Shown piece after piece: positions 1 to 5,238 of a DNA stretch of 6,575 bases. The position numbers were made by a program, and so were the translations under genes. This DNA is from an uncultured Oscillospiraceae bacterium (GTDB lineage Bacteria; Bacillota; Clostridia; Oscillospirales; Oscillospiraceae), in assembly GCA_944385455.1 (NCBI GenBank), contig CALWXI010000238.1, forward strand, positions 1 through 6,575. Direction: 5' to 3'. Position 1 is the first letter of the stretch; each line of letters begins with the position of its first letter. Under the pieces are notes generated by a model. The model had not been told where the DNA came from and ran no database searches. It saw nothing but the letters and a program-made list of their open reading frames with translations.

Positions 1-270
1 GGTCTCGTCATCGCCGCGATGTTCGGGAGGCTCGACTTCGCGGCCCTGCTCGGAGGGCTGGTCAGAGCCGCCCTGCTCGGGAGCCGCCTCATCGCCGCCC
101 TGCTCAGGAGTCTCGACGTCGCCGCCCTGCTCGGGAGCCTCGACATCGCCGCCCTGCTCGGGAGTCTCGACGTCGCCGCCCTGCTCGGGAGCCTCGACGT
201 CGCCGCCCTGCTCGGGAGCCTCGACGTCGCCGCCCTGCTCGGGAGTCTCGACGTCGCCGCCCTGCTCGGG
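1..270 (-). repeat. Ten in-frame 27-bp tandem repeats (9-residue units)
   Basis: Ten 27-base units fill 270 down to 1 exactly in frame. Units 1-6 (270-109) encode PEQGGDVE plus Ala or Thr and are almost identical in DNA, differing mainly at one base that swaps Ala and Thr. Units 7-10 decay: PEQGGDEAA, PEQGGSDQP, SEQGREVEP, PEHRGDDET. The near-identity of the first six suggests recent expansion by slippage or unequal recombination. The array may continue past the window. Confidence 0.95.
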
Positions 271-603
271 AGTCTCGGACTCAGGCTCGGAGGAGCCGCC
301 GCCGAAGATTCCCTCAAAGAAGCTGGGGGCCTTCTCTACATAATAGGTGTGGGTCACCACGGTCTCGCCCGCGGCCAGACCGGTGACCATGCCGTTTTCG
401 TCCACGGAGACGATGCTCTCGTCCCCTACGGACCACTCGTGTTCACCGTTGTCGCTGTTCTTGATGCCGGGCAGCAGCACGCTGTCGCCCACATCCAGCT
501 CCACGGTGTCCGTACTGCTGGCCAGTACGTTGACCGGCAGCAGGCTGACGCACATGACAAATGCCATGAACAACGCCAGCATTCTCTTTCTTGCGTACGC
601 CAT
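1..603 (-). CDS. Secreted Big_2-like surface protein with 9-residue tandem repeats (C-terminus beyond window)
   Basis: The frame is open from an ATG at 603 to base 1 with no stop, so 201 codons are seen and the C-terminus is missing. Residues 1-28 form a Sec signal peptide: basic start (ARKR), hydrophobic core, likely cleavage after VLA. Residues about 33-89 look like a bacterial Ig-like Big_2 domain: a W-S-V segment, then the pattern SIVSVDENGMVTGLAAGETVV, typical of the family's last strands. A short Gly/Ser linker leads into Pro-Glu-Gln-Gly-Gly-Asp-Val-Glu-Ala/Thr repeats from residue 112 to the edge. The tract is acidic and probably an extended stalk or wall-spanning linker. The SD AGGAG at 613-617 is 9 bases from the ATG. 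No promoter is obvious directly upstream, so it may be read from the promoter at 1247-1275 through the structured leader. Role as adhesin or envelope protein is inferred; what lies after the repeats (anchor or enzyme) is unknown. Confidence 0.82.
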   Translation of the reverse strand, partial: MAYARKRMLALFMAFVMCVSLLPVNVLASSTDTVELDVGDSVLLPGIKNSDNGEHEWSVGDESIVSVDENGMVTGLAAGETVVTHTYYVEKAPSFFEGIFGGGSSEPESETPEQGGDVETPEQGGDVEAPEQGGDVEAPEQGGDVETPEQGGDVEAPEQGGDVETPEQGGDEAAPEQGGSDQPSEQGREVEPPEHRGDDET

Positions 604-611
604 CTTCTTAC

Positions 612-630
612 TCTCCTCTCATTTTGGAGA
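612..630 (-). promoter_or_regulatory. Small hairpin able to mask the ribosome binding site of the repeat protein
   Basis: On the minus strand TCTCC (630-626) can pair with GGAGA (616-612), which is part of the Shine-Dalgarno sequence of the gene starting at 603. The loop is 9 bases. It lies just after the riboswitch-like element, so it could be an expression platform that works on translation. A 5-bp stem may also arise by chance. Confidence 0.3.
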
Positions 631-631
631 T

Positions 632-710
632 CGAAACAGCCGGCAGCAGGGGACTCAGCGTTTGCTCCCGCGCTTTGCCTCCCGGGGTTTTCGCCGTTTC
701 GCCGTTTCAC
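632..710 (-). promoter_or_regulatory. Structured 5' leader, possible GEMM (c-di-GMP-I-like) riboswitch
   Basis: Read on the minus strand, CGAAACGGC (701-693) pairs fully (one G-U) with GCUGUUUCG (640-632), closing a domain; a second upstream copy, GAAACGGC (708-701), could pair in its place. Inside are GGGAGGCAAAGC (686-675), which differs by one base from the GGGACGCAAAGC core of GEMM riboswitches, a GAAA that could be the tetraloop, a GCGGG/CCUGC stem (674-670 with 650-646), and a 3' GCUGCCGG (649-642) recalling the GEMM GCCGG 3' strand. Size and position (28 bases before the ATG of a surface protein) fit. Against it: the C before GCAAAGC is G here, and the tetraloop stem is poor. No terminator follows, so any control would be on translation. 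Confidence 0.4.
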
Positions 711-718
711 TCATTTCC

Positions 719-774
719 GGTGCGGGCCTCTCCGCACCGCTTGCAAAGACTTGCTCTCCCGTGGGGCGGAGAGC
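719..774 (-). promoter_or_regulatory. Two GC-rich hairpins with a competing pairing in the intergenic leader
   Basis: On the minus strand GCTCTCC/GGAGAGC (774-768 with 759-753, 8-base loop) forms a 7-bp hairpin, and GGTGCGG/CCGCACC (738-732 with 725-719, 6-base loop) a second one. CTCTCCGC (773-766) of the first is also complementary over 8 bases to GCGGAGAG (735-728) of the second, so the folds exclude each other. Neither hairpin has a T-tract, so they are not ordinary intrinsic terminators. They sit between the stop at 784 and the riboswitch-like element, and may shape mRNA stability or feed into it. Confidence 0.4.
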
Positions 775-783
775 CGACCCTTT

Positions 784-1212
784 TCATCCTTCCGCCTCTT
801 CCTCCCTGTCCCGCAGGGCGCTGTCCATCAGCAGCGAGAGCTCCAGCACGCTGCGGAAGCTCTCTTCCCGGCCGCCTTCCAGCCACGTCACCGAACCCTG
901 CCAGCTGGCATTCTGCCGAAACAGGATCCGCAGCAGAAACGTGCCGCGCCGGCCTTCCCGGGCCTCAAGATTCGGCGGCTTCTCCACCCGAGGCGGCGGC
1001 CTTCCGAAACTCCGCGTCACCGTGAAGGACTGCGGGAAATTCATCTGATCCAGCAGCTCCTCCACCTTCCGGAAAAACTCCAGCAGGCTGGCAAATTCCA
1101 TGCCCTGTGGAAGATACGGATTATAAAATCTTCCCGAGAGCTCTCCGCGGTGATAGGCATCAATACAGACCACCGTGGCACTGTACTCATTCCCGTAGAC
1201 CCGGCCTTGCAT
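784..1212 (-). CDS. Conserved-looking hypothetical protein, 142 residues
   Basis: I do not recognise a named family. The protein has no signal peptide or membrane span and looks cytosolic and folded. An N-terminal strand-rich part (residues 1-36, with CIDAYHRGELSGRFYNP) leads into a helix (about 38-56, EFASLLEFFRKVEELLDQM). A Pro/Arg-rich stretch (about 70-90) separates this from a second part with strands (FLLRILFRQNASWQGSVTWL) and a closing helix (SFRSVLELSLLMDSAL). The SF/SLLE-helix pattern occurs twice, which hints at a distant internal duplication. The tail is acidic. I recall similar short proteins as hypothetical ones in Clostridia, but this was not checked. The ATG at 1212 follows AAAGGGGGTG with about 10 bases spacing, and a good sigma-A promoter lies just upstream. 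The downstream surface-protein gene starts 181 bases after its stop and may be cotranscribed. Confidence 0.85.
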   Translation of the reverse strand: MQGRVYGNEYSATVVCIDAYHRGELSGRFYNPYLPQGMEFASLLEFFRKVEELLDQMNFPQSFTVTRSFGRPPPRVEKPPNLEAREGRRGTFLLRILFRQNASWQGSVTWLEGGREESFRSVLELSLLMDSALRDREEEAEG

Positions 1213-1246
1213 CCAGACAACACCCCCTTTCCACTAATATGTTTGC

Positions 1247-1275
1247 AGTATACCATATCCTGGTTACAAAGTCAG
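1247..1275 (-). promoter_or_regulatory. Sigma-A promoter with extended -10 for the 142-residue gene
   Basis: Minus-strand -10 TATACT (1252-1247) has TG one base upstream (extended -10). The -35 CTGACT (1275-1270) lies 17 bases away. Transcription would start near 1240 and give a leader of about 30 bases before the ATG at 1212. The surrounding DNA is AT-rich compared with the genes on either side. Confidence 0.7.
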
Positions 1276-1281
1276 TTACAA
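1263..1281 (-). promoter_or_regulatory. Direct repeat TTGTAAC-N5-TTGTAAC over the -35, possible operator
   Basis: Two exact copies of the 7-mer (1281-1275 and 1269-1263 on the minus strand) are spaced 12 bases start to start and flank the -35 hexamer. A further TTGTAACC is on the plus strand at 1377-1384. Spacing near one helical turn would suit a dimeric regulator. No regulator is assigned. Confidence 0.3.
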
Positions 1282-1311
1282 TTTTGCTTTTTGCTTTCAA
1301 AACTCTTTTAT

Positions 1312-1328
1312 GGAAATTGCAAATTTCC
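1312..1328. promoter_or_regulatory. 17-bp palindrome GGAAATT-GCA-AATTTCC, possible operator
   Basis: Perfect 7-base arms surround a 3-base centre, 37 bases upstream of the -35 of the promoter at 1247-1275. Size and symmetry suit a homodimeric DNA-binding protein acting as activator or upstream repressor. It is in the AT-rich gap between the pilT terminator and the promoter, and nothing else explains it. Confidence 0.35.
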
Positions 1329-1385
1329 CGGCAGGTTTTTGTATTTGTTGCACAAGTTTTCAAAATAAGCCGTTTTTTGTAACCG

Positions 1386-1411
1386 AAAACAGCCCGGCAA
1401 ACGCCGGGCTG
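1386..1411 (-). terminator. Intrinsic terminator of the pilus operon
   Basis: A 9-bp perfect GC-rich stem CAGCCCGGC/GCCGGGCTG (1411-1403 with 1398-1390) with a 4-base loop is followed on the minus strand by TTTT then CGGTT. It starts 12 bases after the pilT stop. The T-tract is short, so termination may be incomplete. Confidence 0.8.
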
Positions 1412-1423
1412 CTTCTTCCTGAT

Positions 1424-2485
1424 TCAGATTCCCAGCCGGCGGCGCAGCTGGTCGGGATTGTCCGCGTAATCCAGCGCCGTCTCCCGGCTGATCTGTCCCC
1501 CCTGGCAAAGGGCCAGGATGGACTGGTCCATGGACACCATGCCCTCTCCGCCGCCGGAGGCAATGGCGTTGTCGATCTGGTGGGTCTTGCTGTCCCGGAT
1601 CATATTCCGGATGGCCGGATTCACGTGCATGATCTCGCAGGCGGGCACCATGCCGCCGTTCTGGTCCGGCAGCAGCTGCTGGGACACCACCGTCCGCAGC
1701 ACCATGCTCAGCTGCACCCGGATCTGGGGCTGCTGGGCCGGCGGAAAGGCGTCCACAATGCGGTCGATGGTGTTCACCGCCCCCTTGGTGTGGAGGGTGG
1801 CGATGACCAGGTGCCCCGTCTCCGCCGCCGTCATGGCGGTGCGGATGGTGTCGTGGTCCCGCATCTCCCCCAGCAATATCACATCCGGCGCCTGGCGCAG
1901 ACAGGCCCGCAGGGCGGAGAGATAGTCCGCCGTGTCGATGGCAATCTCCCGCTGGCTGACGATGCTGCGCTGGTCCCGGTGCAGGTACTCGATGGGGTCC
2001 TCCAGCGTAATGATGTGGGCATCCCGGGTACGGTTGATCCGGTCGATGATGCAGGCCTGGGTGGTGGATTTGCCGCTGCCGGCGGTGCCGGTGATGAGCA
2101 CCATGCCGTGGCCCACGTCCGCCAGCTCCATCACCGCCGGCGGGATGTGAAGGCGCTCCCAGTCGGGGATCTCAAAGGACACCACCCGCACCACCGCCGC
2201 CATGGAGCCGCGCTGGCGGTAGGCGTTGACCCGGAACCGGGCCAGCGCCGGCACCGCAAAGGAAAAATCGTCGTCTCCCCGGGTCCGGTAGCGGTCCATC
2301 GGGCGGTCCGCCAGACGATAGATCTCCTGGATGAGCCGCTCCGTATCCGGCGGGAGGACCCGCTGGCCATCCAGCGGGCGGATATGCCCGTCCAGCTTCT
2401 CACTGACGCAGCCGCCCGCCACGATGAAGAGGTCCGACGCCCGGTCCTCCACCGCCCGCTTCAAATATTCCAGCAATCCGTCCAT
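1424..2485 (-). CDS. pilT: PilT-type type IV pilus ATPase
   Basis: Hexameric secretion ATPase of the PilT/GspE superfamily, which in type IV pili powers pilus retraction at the inner face of the membrane by acting on the PilC platform. Length is 353 residues, normal for PilT. Motifs in order: N-terminal PAS-like domain (1-100); Walker A GTAGSGKST at 133-141 (K139); Asp box LEDPIEYLH at 161-169; Walker B VILLGEMRD at 202-210 (E207); His box around TLHTKGAVNTIDR (230-242, H232); then AIRNMIRDSKTHQIDN at 291-306, close to the PilT C-terminal signature and unlike PilB. The Walker A has Ala where Pro-Thr is usual (GPTGSGKS). The SD AGGAG lies 9 bases before the ATG at 2485. It is the last gene of the operon, 19 bases after the preceding stop. 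No PilB is beside it, so whether it only retracts or is the sole nearby motor cannot be told from the window. Confidence 0.95.
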   Translation of the reverse strand: MDGLLEYLKRAVEDRASDLFIVAGGCVSEKLDGHIRPLDGQRVLPPDTERLIQEIYRLADRPMDRYRTRGDDDFSFAVPALARFRVNAYRQRGSMAAVVRVVSFEIPDWERLHIPPAVMELADVGHGMVLITGTAGSGKSTTQACIIDRINRTRDAHIITLEDPIEYLHRDQRSIVSQREIAIDTADYLSALRACLRQAPDVILLGEMRDHDTIRTAMTAAETGHLVIATLHTKGAVNTIDRIVDAFPPAQQPQIRVQLSMVLRTVVSQQLLPDQNGGMVPACEIMHVNPAIRNMIRDSKTHQIDNAIASGGGEGMVSMDQSILALCQGGQISRETALDYADNPDQLRRRLGI

Positions 2486-2504
2486 TTCAGCACGCTCCTT
2501 TTCC

Positions 2505-2906
2505 TCATTCCGGAATCTGGCCGTCCCACACGTCCAGCGCCTGGTCCGCCTCCCATTGGCCCGTGGGCACCGCCTGCCATTTCAGCACCCGGTACTCCGT
2601 TCCCTCTACCTGCACCGCCACCTCCAGGGTCTGGGTATCGGAGATGGGACACTTATAATAATAGGAAGAGCCGTCCCGCTCCACACCCTCCGGCACCGTG
2701 CCGGAGCGGAGCGCGGCCAGGACCTCCTCGGCCCGGCAGTCCGCCTGATAGTAGGCGGACACTGCCTTCGCCGCCGCGTCGGAAAGCCGCCCGTCCGCCT
2801 GGACGGACGAGAGTCCCAGCAGCGCGAACACCGTCAGGCACAGCACCGCGAACATCACCAGCAGCGAGGTTCCTCCCACCGCCGGCGGACTCATCCGCTC
2901 ATTCAT
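2505..2906 (-). CDS. Pilin-like protein with GspK-like N-terminus
   Basis: A 133-residue protein: short polar N-terminus, Pro-Pro-Ala-Val-Gly-Gly, one hydrophobic helix (about 13-34, TSLLVMFAVLCLTVFALLGL), then an exported-side domain with Ala-rich helix (AAAKAVSAYYQADCRAEE), two cysteines (C57, C86) that could form a disulfide, and strands with Trp. The topology is that of a type IV minor pilin/pseudopilin. After Gly12 the +5 residue is Val, not Glu; GspK-type tip pseudopilins also lack Glu5, so a tip role is possible but inferred. Start: an ATG at 2912 is also in frame but lies only 2-3 bases from the SD AGGAGG; the ATG at 2906 has a 9-base spacing and was chosen. It overlaps the preceding stop by 8 bases, indicating coupled translation. 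Confidence 0.82.
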   Translation of the reverse strand: MNERMSPPAVGGTSLLVMFAVLCLTVFALLGLSSVQADGRLSDAAAKAVSAYYQADCRAEEVLAALRSGTVPEGVERDGSSYYYKCPISDTQTLEVAVQVEGTEYRVLKWQAVPTGQWEADQALDVWDGQIPE

Positions 2907-3318
2907 GGACATCCACCTCCTGCCAGGCAGTCTGCAGGGTGCACAGCACCTCGCCCGCTGCCGTGTACACCGTCAGCTCCGCCCGGCCCAGCAGTTCCGT
3001 CTCCGGGCCGGGGAGGACCTCCAGCCGGTAGGCGCCCGCGTCCGGCGTCTGGCTCCACGCATCGTCCCACTCCAGGACCCAGCGGGTTCCGTCCCAGGCG
3101 CCGCCCAGGCGCCGGGCGGCCGTCTCATAGTCTCCCCGGAGGCTCTTGATGCATTCCGCCGCGTTCTGCACCTCCGCCAAGGCCCGGTCCCGGGCCGCGT
3201 CCCGCCGGGAATCGGCGCCGGCAAACACGAATACCTGCACGCACACCGCCGCCGCCAGCGCGAATACCAGCAGCATCACCAAAAGCTCCATCATGGCAAG
3301 GGGCGTTTTGCTCCTCAT
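2899..3318 (-). CDS. Pilin-like protein with Glu in an N-terminal helix and no Gly cleavage site
   Basis: A 139-residue protein with N-terminus MRSKTPLAMMELLVMLLVFA, one membrane helix (about 7-33), a charged helix (residues 36-62, with DSRRDAARDRALAEVQNAAE) and a C-terminal strand-rich domain. The MMELLV segment is the look of a type IV pilin. If Glu11 is the conserved Glu5, processing would fall after Pro6, where nearly all prepilins have Gly. The protein could be a minor pilin processed atypically or left uncleaved. Start: an upstream in-frame ATG at 3519 would run through the preceding gene; the ATG at 3318 has SD AGGAGG at 7 bases and forms an ATGA overlap with the upstream stop. Cysteines at 26, 56 and near 127. 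Confidence 0.82.
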   Translation of the reverse strand: MRSKTPLAMMELLVMLLVFALAAAVCVQVFVFAGADSRRDAARDRALAEVQNAAECIKSLRGDYETAARRLGGAWDGTRWVLEWDDAWSQTPDAGAYRLEVLPGPETELLGRAELTVYTAAGEVLCTLQTAWQEVDVHE

Positions 3319-3812
3319 GACGCCGCCTCCTCTCCGCTGCGCAGATACAGCAGCCGCACCGCCGTGTTTCCCGCGGCATCGGTGATCTCCGCCGCGATGG
3401 TGTCCGGCGTCCCTCCGGCGGAGAAGGTCAGTCCGCCGGCGGCCAGCACCGCCTCCCCATCCTCCGGGGAAAACTCCCCGCCGGCCAGGGTGAACAGCTC
3501 CCGGATATAGCCGTCCCAATAGTAGATCCGGGTGACGTACGCCTCCCCGTCGATCTCCTCATGCAGCAACAGCGCGGAAGCGCCCGCGAAAGCGCCCACC
3601 TCCACCGCCCCGGCGGTGTCCCACTGGTGCACCCTGGTGGCCAAGTACTGCCCGGCGGTGCGCTGGGCGGCGGCGTCCCTGCCCCGCTGGGTGAGATCCC
3701 GGTAGACCCCCGCCCCCGTCAGCAGCACGGACAGTATGCACGCGGCAAACACCCCCACCAGCACCAGCGCCGGCAGCGCATGGATCCCTCTTTGTCGTCT
3801 CTTCTCTGTCAT
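3315..3812 (-). CDS. DUF4860-like pilin-associated membrane protein
   Basis: A 165-residue protein: basic N-terminus (MTEKRRQRG), one membrane helix (about 11-34), a helix (AAAQRTAGQYLATRVHQWDTAG), then a strand-rich outer domain with the pattern GASALLLHEEIDGEAYVTRIYYWDG and a following FTLAGGEFSPEDG. This pattern resembles the DUF4860 family, whose members I recall as single-span proteins in clostridial type IV pilus clusters; the match is from memory, not from a search. Function is unknown; minor pilin or pilus assembly factor is inferred from topology and place. ATG at 3812 overlaps the previous stop (ATGA), and the next gene begins in its own stop (ATGA). The SD is weak (GGAAAGAGAG), which fits translational coupling. 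Confidence 0.85.
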   Translation of the reverse strand: MTEKRRQRGIHALPALVLVGVFAACILSVLLTGAGVYRDLTQRGRDAAAQRTAGQYLATRVHQWDTAGAVEVGAFAGASALLLHEEIDGEAYVTRIYYWDGYIRELFTLAGGEFSPEDGEAVLAAGGLTFSAGGTPDTIAAEITDAAGNTAVRLLYLRSGEEAAS

Positions 3813-4129
3813 GGCTCTCTTTCCAAAACCGTGATGTCCGGCATCAGGTTCGAGCCGAACACCGTGTAATCCACCGCAAAGCGCTGCTCATCAATCTGCA
3901 CGCCGTAATGCTCCTCCAGATACGCGAGGTCCGGAGGGTAGATCCCCTCGGCGGCATAGCACGTCACCGCCGCCCGGCGCAGCGCCTCCTCCAGCTGAAG
4001 GCGGCCCTCCCGGTCCCGGCCGGCCTCCAAATTGGAAAGCGCCGTGAAAAAGCACAGCAGCACCGCCGCAGCCGCGGCGGGCAGCAGCAGCATCACCGGG
4101 AAATGCCGTTTTTGTCTCAGGCTTTTCAT
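3809..4129 (-). CDS. Small pilin-like protein, GspG-like helix
   Basis: A 106-residue protein: basic N-terminus (MKSLRQKRHFP), Ala-rich membrane helix (about 12-30), charged helix, then AAVTCYAAEGIYPPDLAYLEEHYG. The motif of a helix ending in Y-x-x-x-G-x-YP and a Leu-rich turn is reminiscent of the GspG/ComGC helix-to-domain joint in pseudopilins. The canonical F-T-L-I-E start is absent and Pro precedes the hydrophobic helix. Start choice: a TTG codon at 4141 would add four residues but lacks an SD and overlaps pilC; the ATG at 4129 follows GGTGA and lies 4 bases after the pilC stop. The 3' end overlaps the next gene by ATGA. Minor pilin is an inference. Confidence 0.78.
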   Translation of the reverse strand: MKSLRQKRHFPVMLLLPAAAAAVLLCFFTALSNLEAGRDREGRLQLEEALRRAAVTCYAAEGIYPPDLAYLEEHYGVQIDEQRFAVDYTVFGSNLMPDITVLEREP

Positions 4130-4133
4130 GGTC

Positions 4134-5192
4134 TCACCCAATGGCCGCCATGATATCCATCAGCGGCAGCATCACGGAAAGCAGCACCGCGCCCACCAGC
4201 ACGGAACACACCAGCACCATGGCCGGCTCCACCTGGGCCGTCCGCTCCTCCAGCGCCTGGGCGGCCTCCCGGCTCAGCCGGACGGAGATCTCCTCCATCA
4301 CCGTGTCTCCCGCGCCGCTGCGCGCCCCCAGAGCCAGCAGACGGCAGGCGGAGGCGGGCAGCACGCCGGATTCCCGCATGGCGGCGGCCAGCTCGGCCCC
4401 CTCCTCCAGACGGCGGCGGCAGTCCCGGCAGCGGCGCGCCGCCTCCGGAACCTCCTCCAGAAGCCCGCCCGCCAGATCCAGCGCATCCTCCAGAGGAAGG
4501 CCGCTGCTCAGCCCCATGGCCAGGGCCTGGGCAAAGCGGGCATCCATCAGTTTCCGGGAGATACCCCGGTCCCCCCAGCGGCGGCGCCAGAGGCCCAGCA
4601 CCCGCTCCCGGAACGCGCCGCTGACCGAAAAGGCGCCCAGCAGCACCGCCGCGGCCGCCAGCAGCCCGCACAGCACCGGCATGGCCGCGTCCAGCGCCCG
4701 GCCCAGGGTCAGCAGTCCTCCGGCCACGCCGGTGAGCTGCCCGCCCAGGGAGGCGTACACCTCGTTGAACACCGGCAGCACCCGGCTCAGCAGCACCACG
4801 ATCACCACCAGCATCAGCACCATCAGCACCGCGGGGTACAGCAGCGCCCCCCGCAGGCGGCGGTCCATCTGCTCCCGGGCGTCGTAGTATCCGCTGAGGG
4901 CCAGCAGCGCCTCCTCCGTGCGTCCGGCCTCCTCGCCCACCTTCGTCAGGCGGGCGGCATAGGCGGGAAAGCCTCCCGCTGTCTCCATCACCCGGGACAG
5001 CGGAGCGCCTCCGTCCACCTGCCGGGCCATGTCCGAGAGCAGCGCCCGCAGGTCCGGCGCCGTCTCCTCCTCCGCCAGCAGCGACAAGCCGTCCCCCACG
5101 CCCACGCCGGCGTGGAGCAGCATGGCCAGCTCCCGGCACAGGGCGGAGATCTCCATATCACGCAGAATCTGTTGTTTCATCAGGTCATCCAT
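4134..5192 (-). CDS. pilC: Type IV pilus / type II secretion platform protein, PilC/GspF family
   Basis: Inner-membrane platform protein that links the cytosolic motor ATPase to the growing pilus. Two T2SSF repeats are visible: the first about residues 18-135 (LCRELAMLLHAGVGVGDGLSLL, then KVGEEAGRTEEAL) and the second about 217-340 (FAQALAMGLSSGLPLEDALDLAG). Three hydrophobic segments (about 116-140, 170-192, 322-345) match the family, ending in the usual LPLMDI-type tail. With 352 residues it is short, like Firmicutes ComGB rather than the 400-residue PilC of Proteobacteria. Start is uncertain: TTG at 5201 lies in the terminator T-run, ATG at 5192 has a weak GGATCGG upstream, and ATG at 5180 is also possible. 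It is the first gene of the operon, and no pilB precedes it. Confidence 0.93.
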   Translation of the reverse strand: MDDLMKQQILRDMEISALCRELAMLLHAGVGVGDGLSLLAEEETAPDLRALLSDMARQVDGGAPLSRVMETAGGFPAYAARLTKVGEEAGRTEEALLALSGYYDAREQMDRRLRGALLYPAVLMVLMLVVIVVLLSRVLPVFNEVYASLGGQLTGVAGGLLTLGRALDAAMPVLCGLLAAAAVLLGAFSVSGAFRERVLGLWRRRWGDRGISRKLMDARFAQALAMGLSSGLPLEDALDLAGGLLEEVPEAARRCRDCRRRLEEGAELAAAMRESGVLPASACRLLALGARSGAGDTVMEEISVRLSREAAQALEERTAQVEPAMVLVCSVLVGAVLLSVMLPLMDIMAAIG

Positions 5193-5199
5193 CCGATCC

Positions 5200-5238
5200 A
5201 AAAAAAAATGGGCTTGCGGAAATCCGCAAGCCCATTTT
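5200..5238 (-). terminator. Strong intrinsic terminator after the transglutaminase-like gene
   Basis: A 16-bp perfect stem (5238-5223 with 5220-5205) with a 2-base centre includes AAAATGGGCTTGCGGA and its complement, followed on the minus strand by nine T (5208-5200). It is a textbook terminator for the gene ending at 5274. Unusually, the pilC start codon lies only 8 bases after it. Confidence 0.92.

Noticed and set aside
1..270. CRISPR-like array of 27-bp repeats
   Set aside because: Units are contiguous with no spacers and translate in frame as part of a secreted protein.
753..774. Intrinsic terminator after the 142-residue gene
   Set aside because: The hairpin is good but is followed by AAGTCTTTGC, with no T-tract. 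It is kept only as a structured RNA element.
19..1368. Long plus-strand open frame with leucine-rich looking repeats (LLGSLDVAA)
   Set aside because: It is the antisense of the in-frame acidic repeat gene and of the 142-residue gene. It crosses two genes, a promoter and the leader, has no ribosome binding site, and its repeats are only the complement of the true coding repeats.
1310..3031. 573-codon plus-strand open frame
   Set aside because: It is antisense to pilT and the GspK-like gene, with His/Arg/Pro-rich composition typical of a shadow frame in GC-rich DNA. pilT has all ATPase motifs on the other strand.
3319..3519. N-terminal extension of the pilin-like gene to an ATG at 3519
   Set aside because: The extension lies inside the DUF4860-like gene in another frame and is Gly/Arg-rich. 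The ATG at 3318 has a good SD and an ATGA overlap.
4126..5139. 337-codon minus-strand frame rich in Gly and Ala
   Set aside because: It is an alternative frame of pilC, and the PilC frame has membrane helices and both family repeats.
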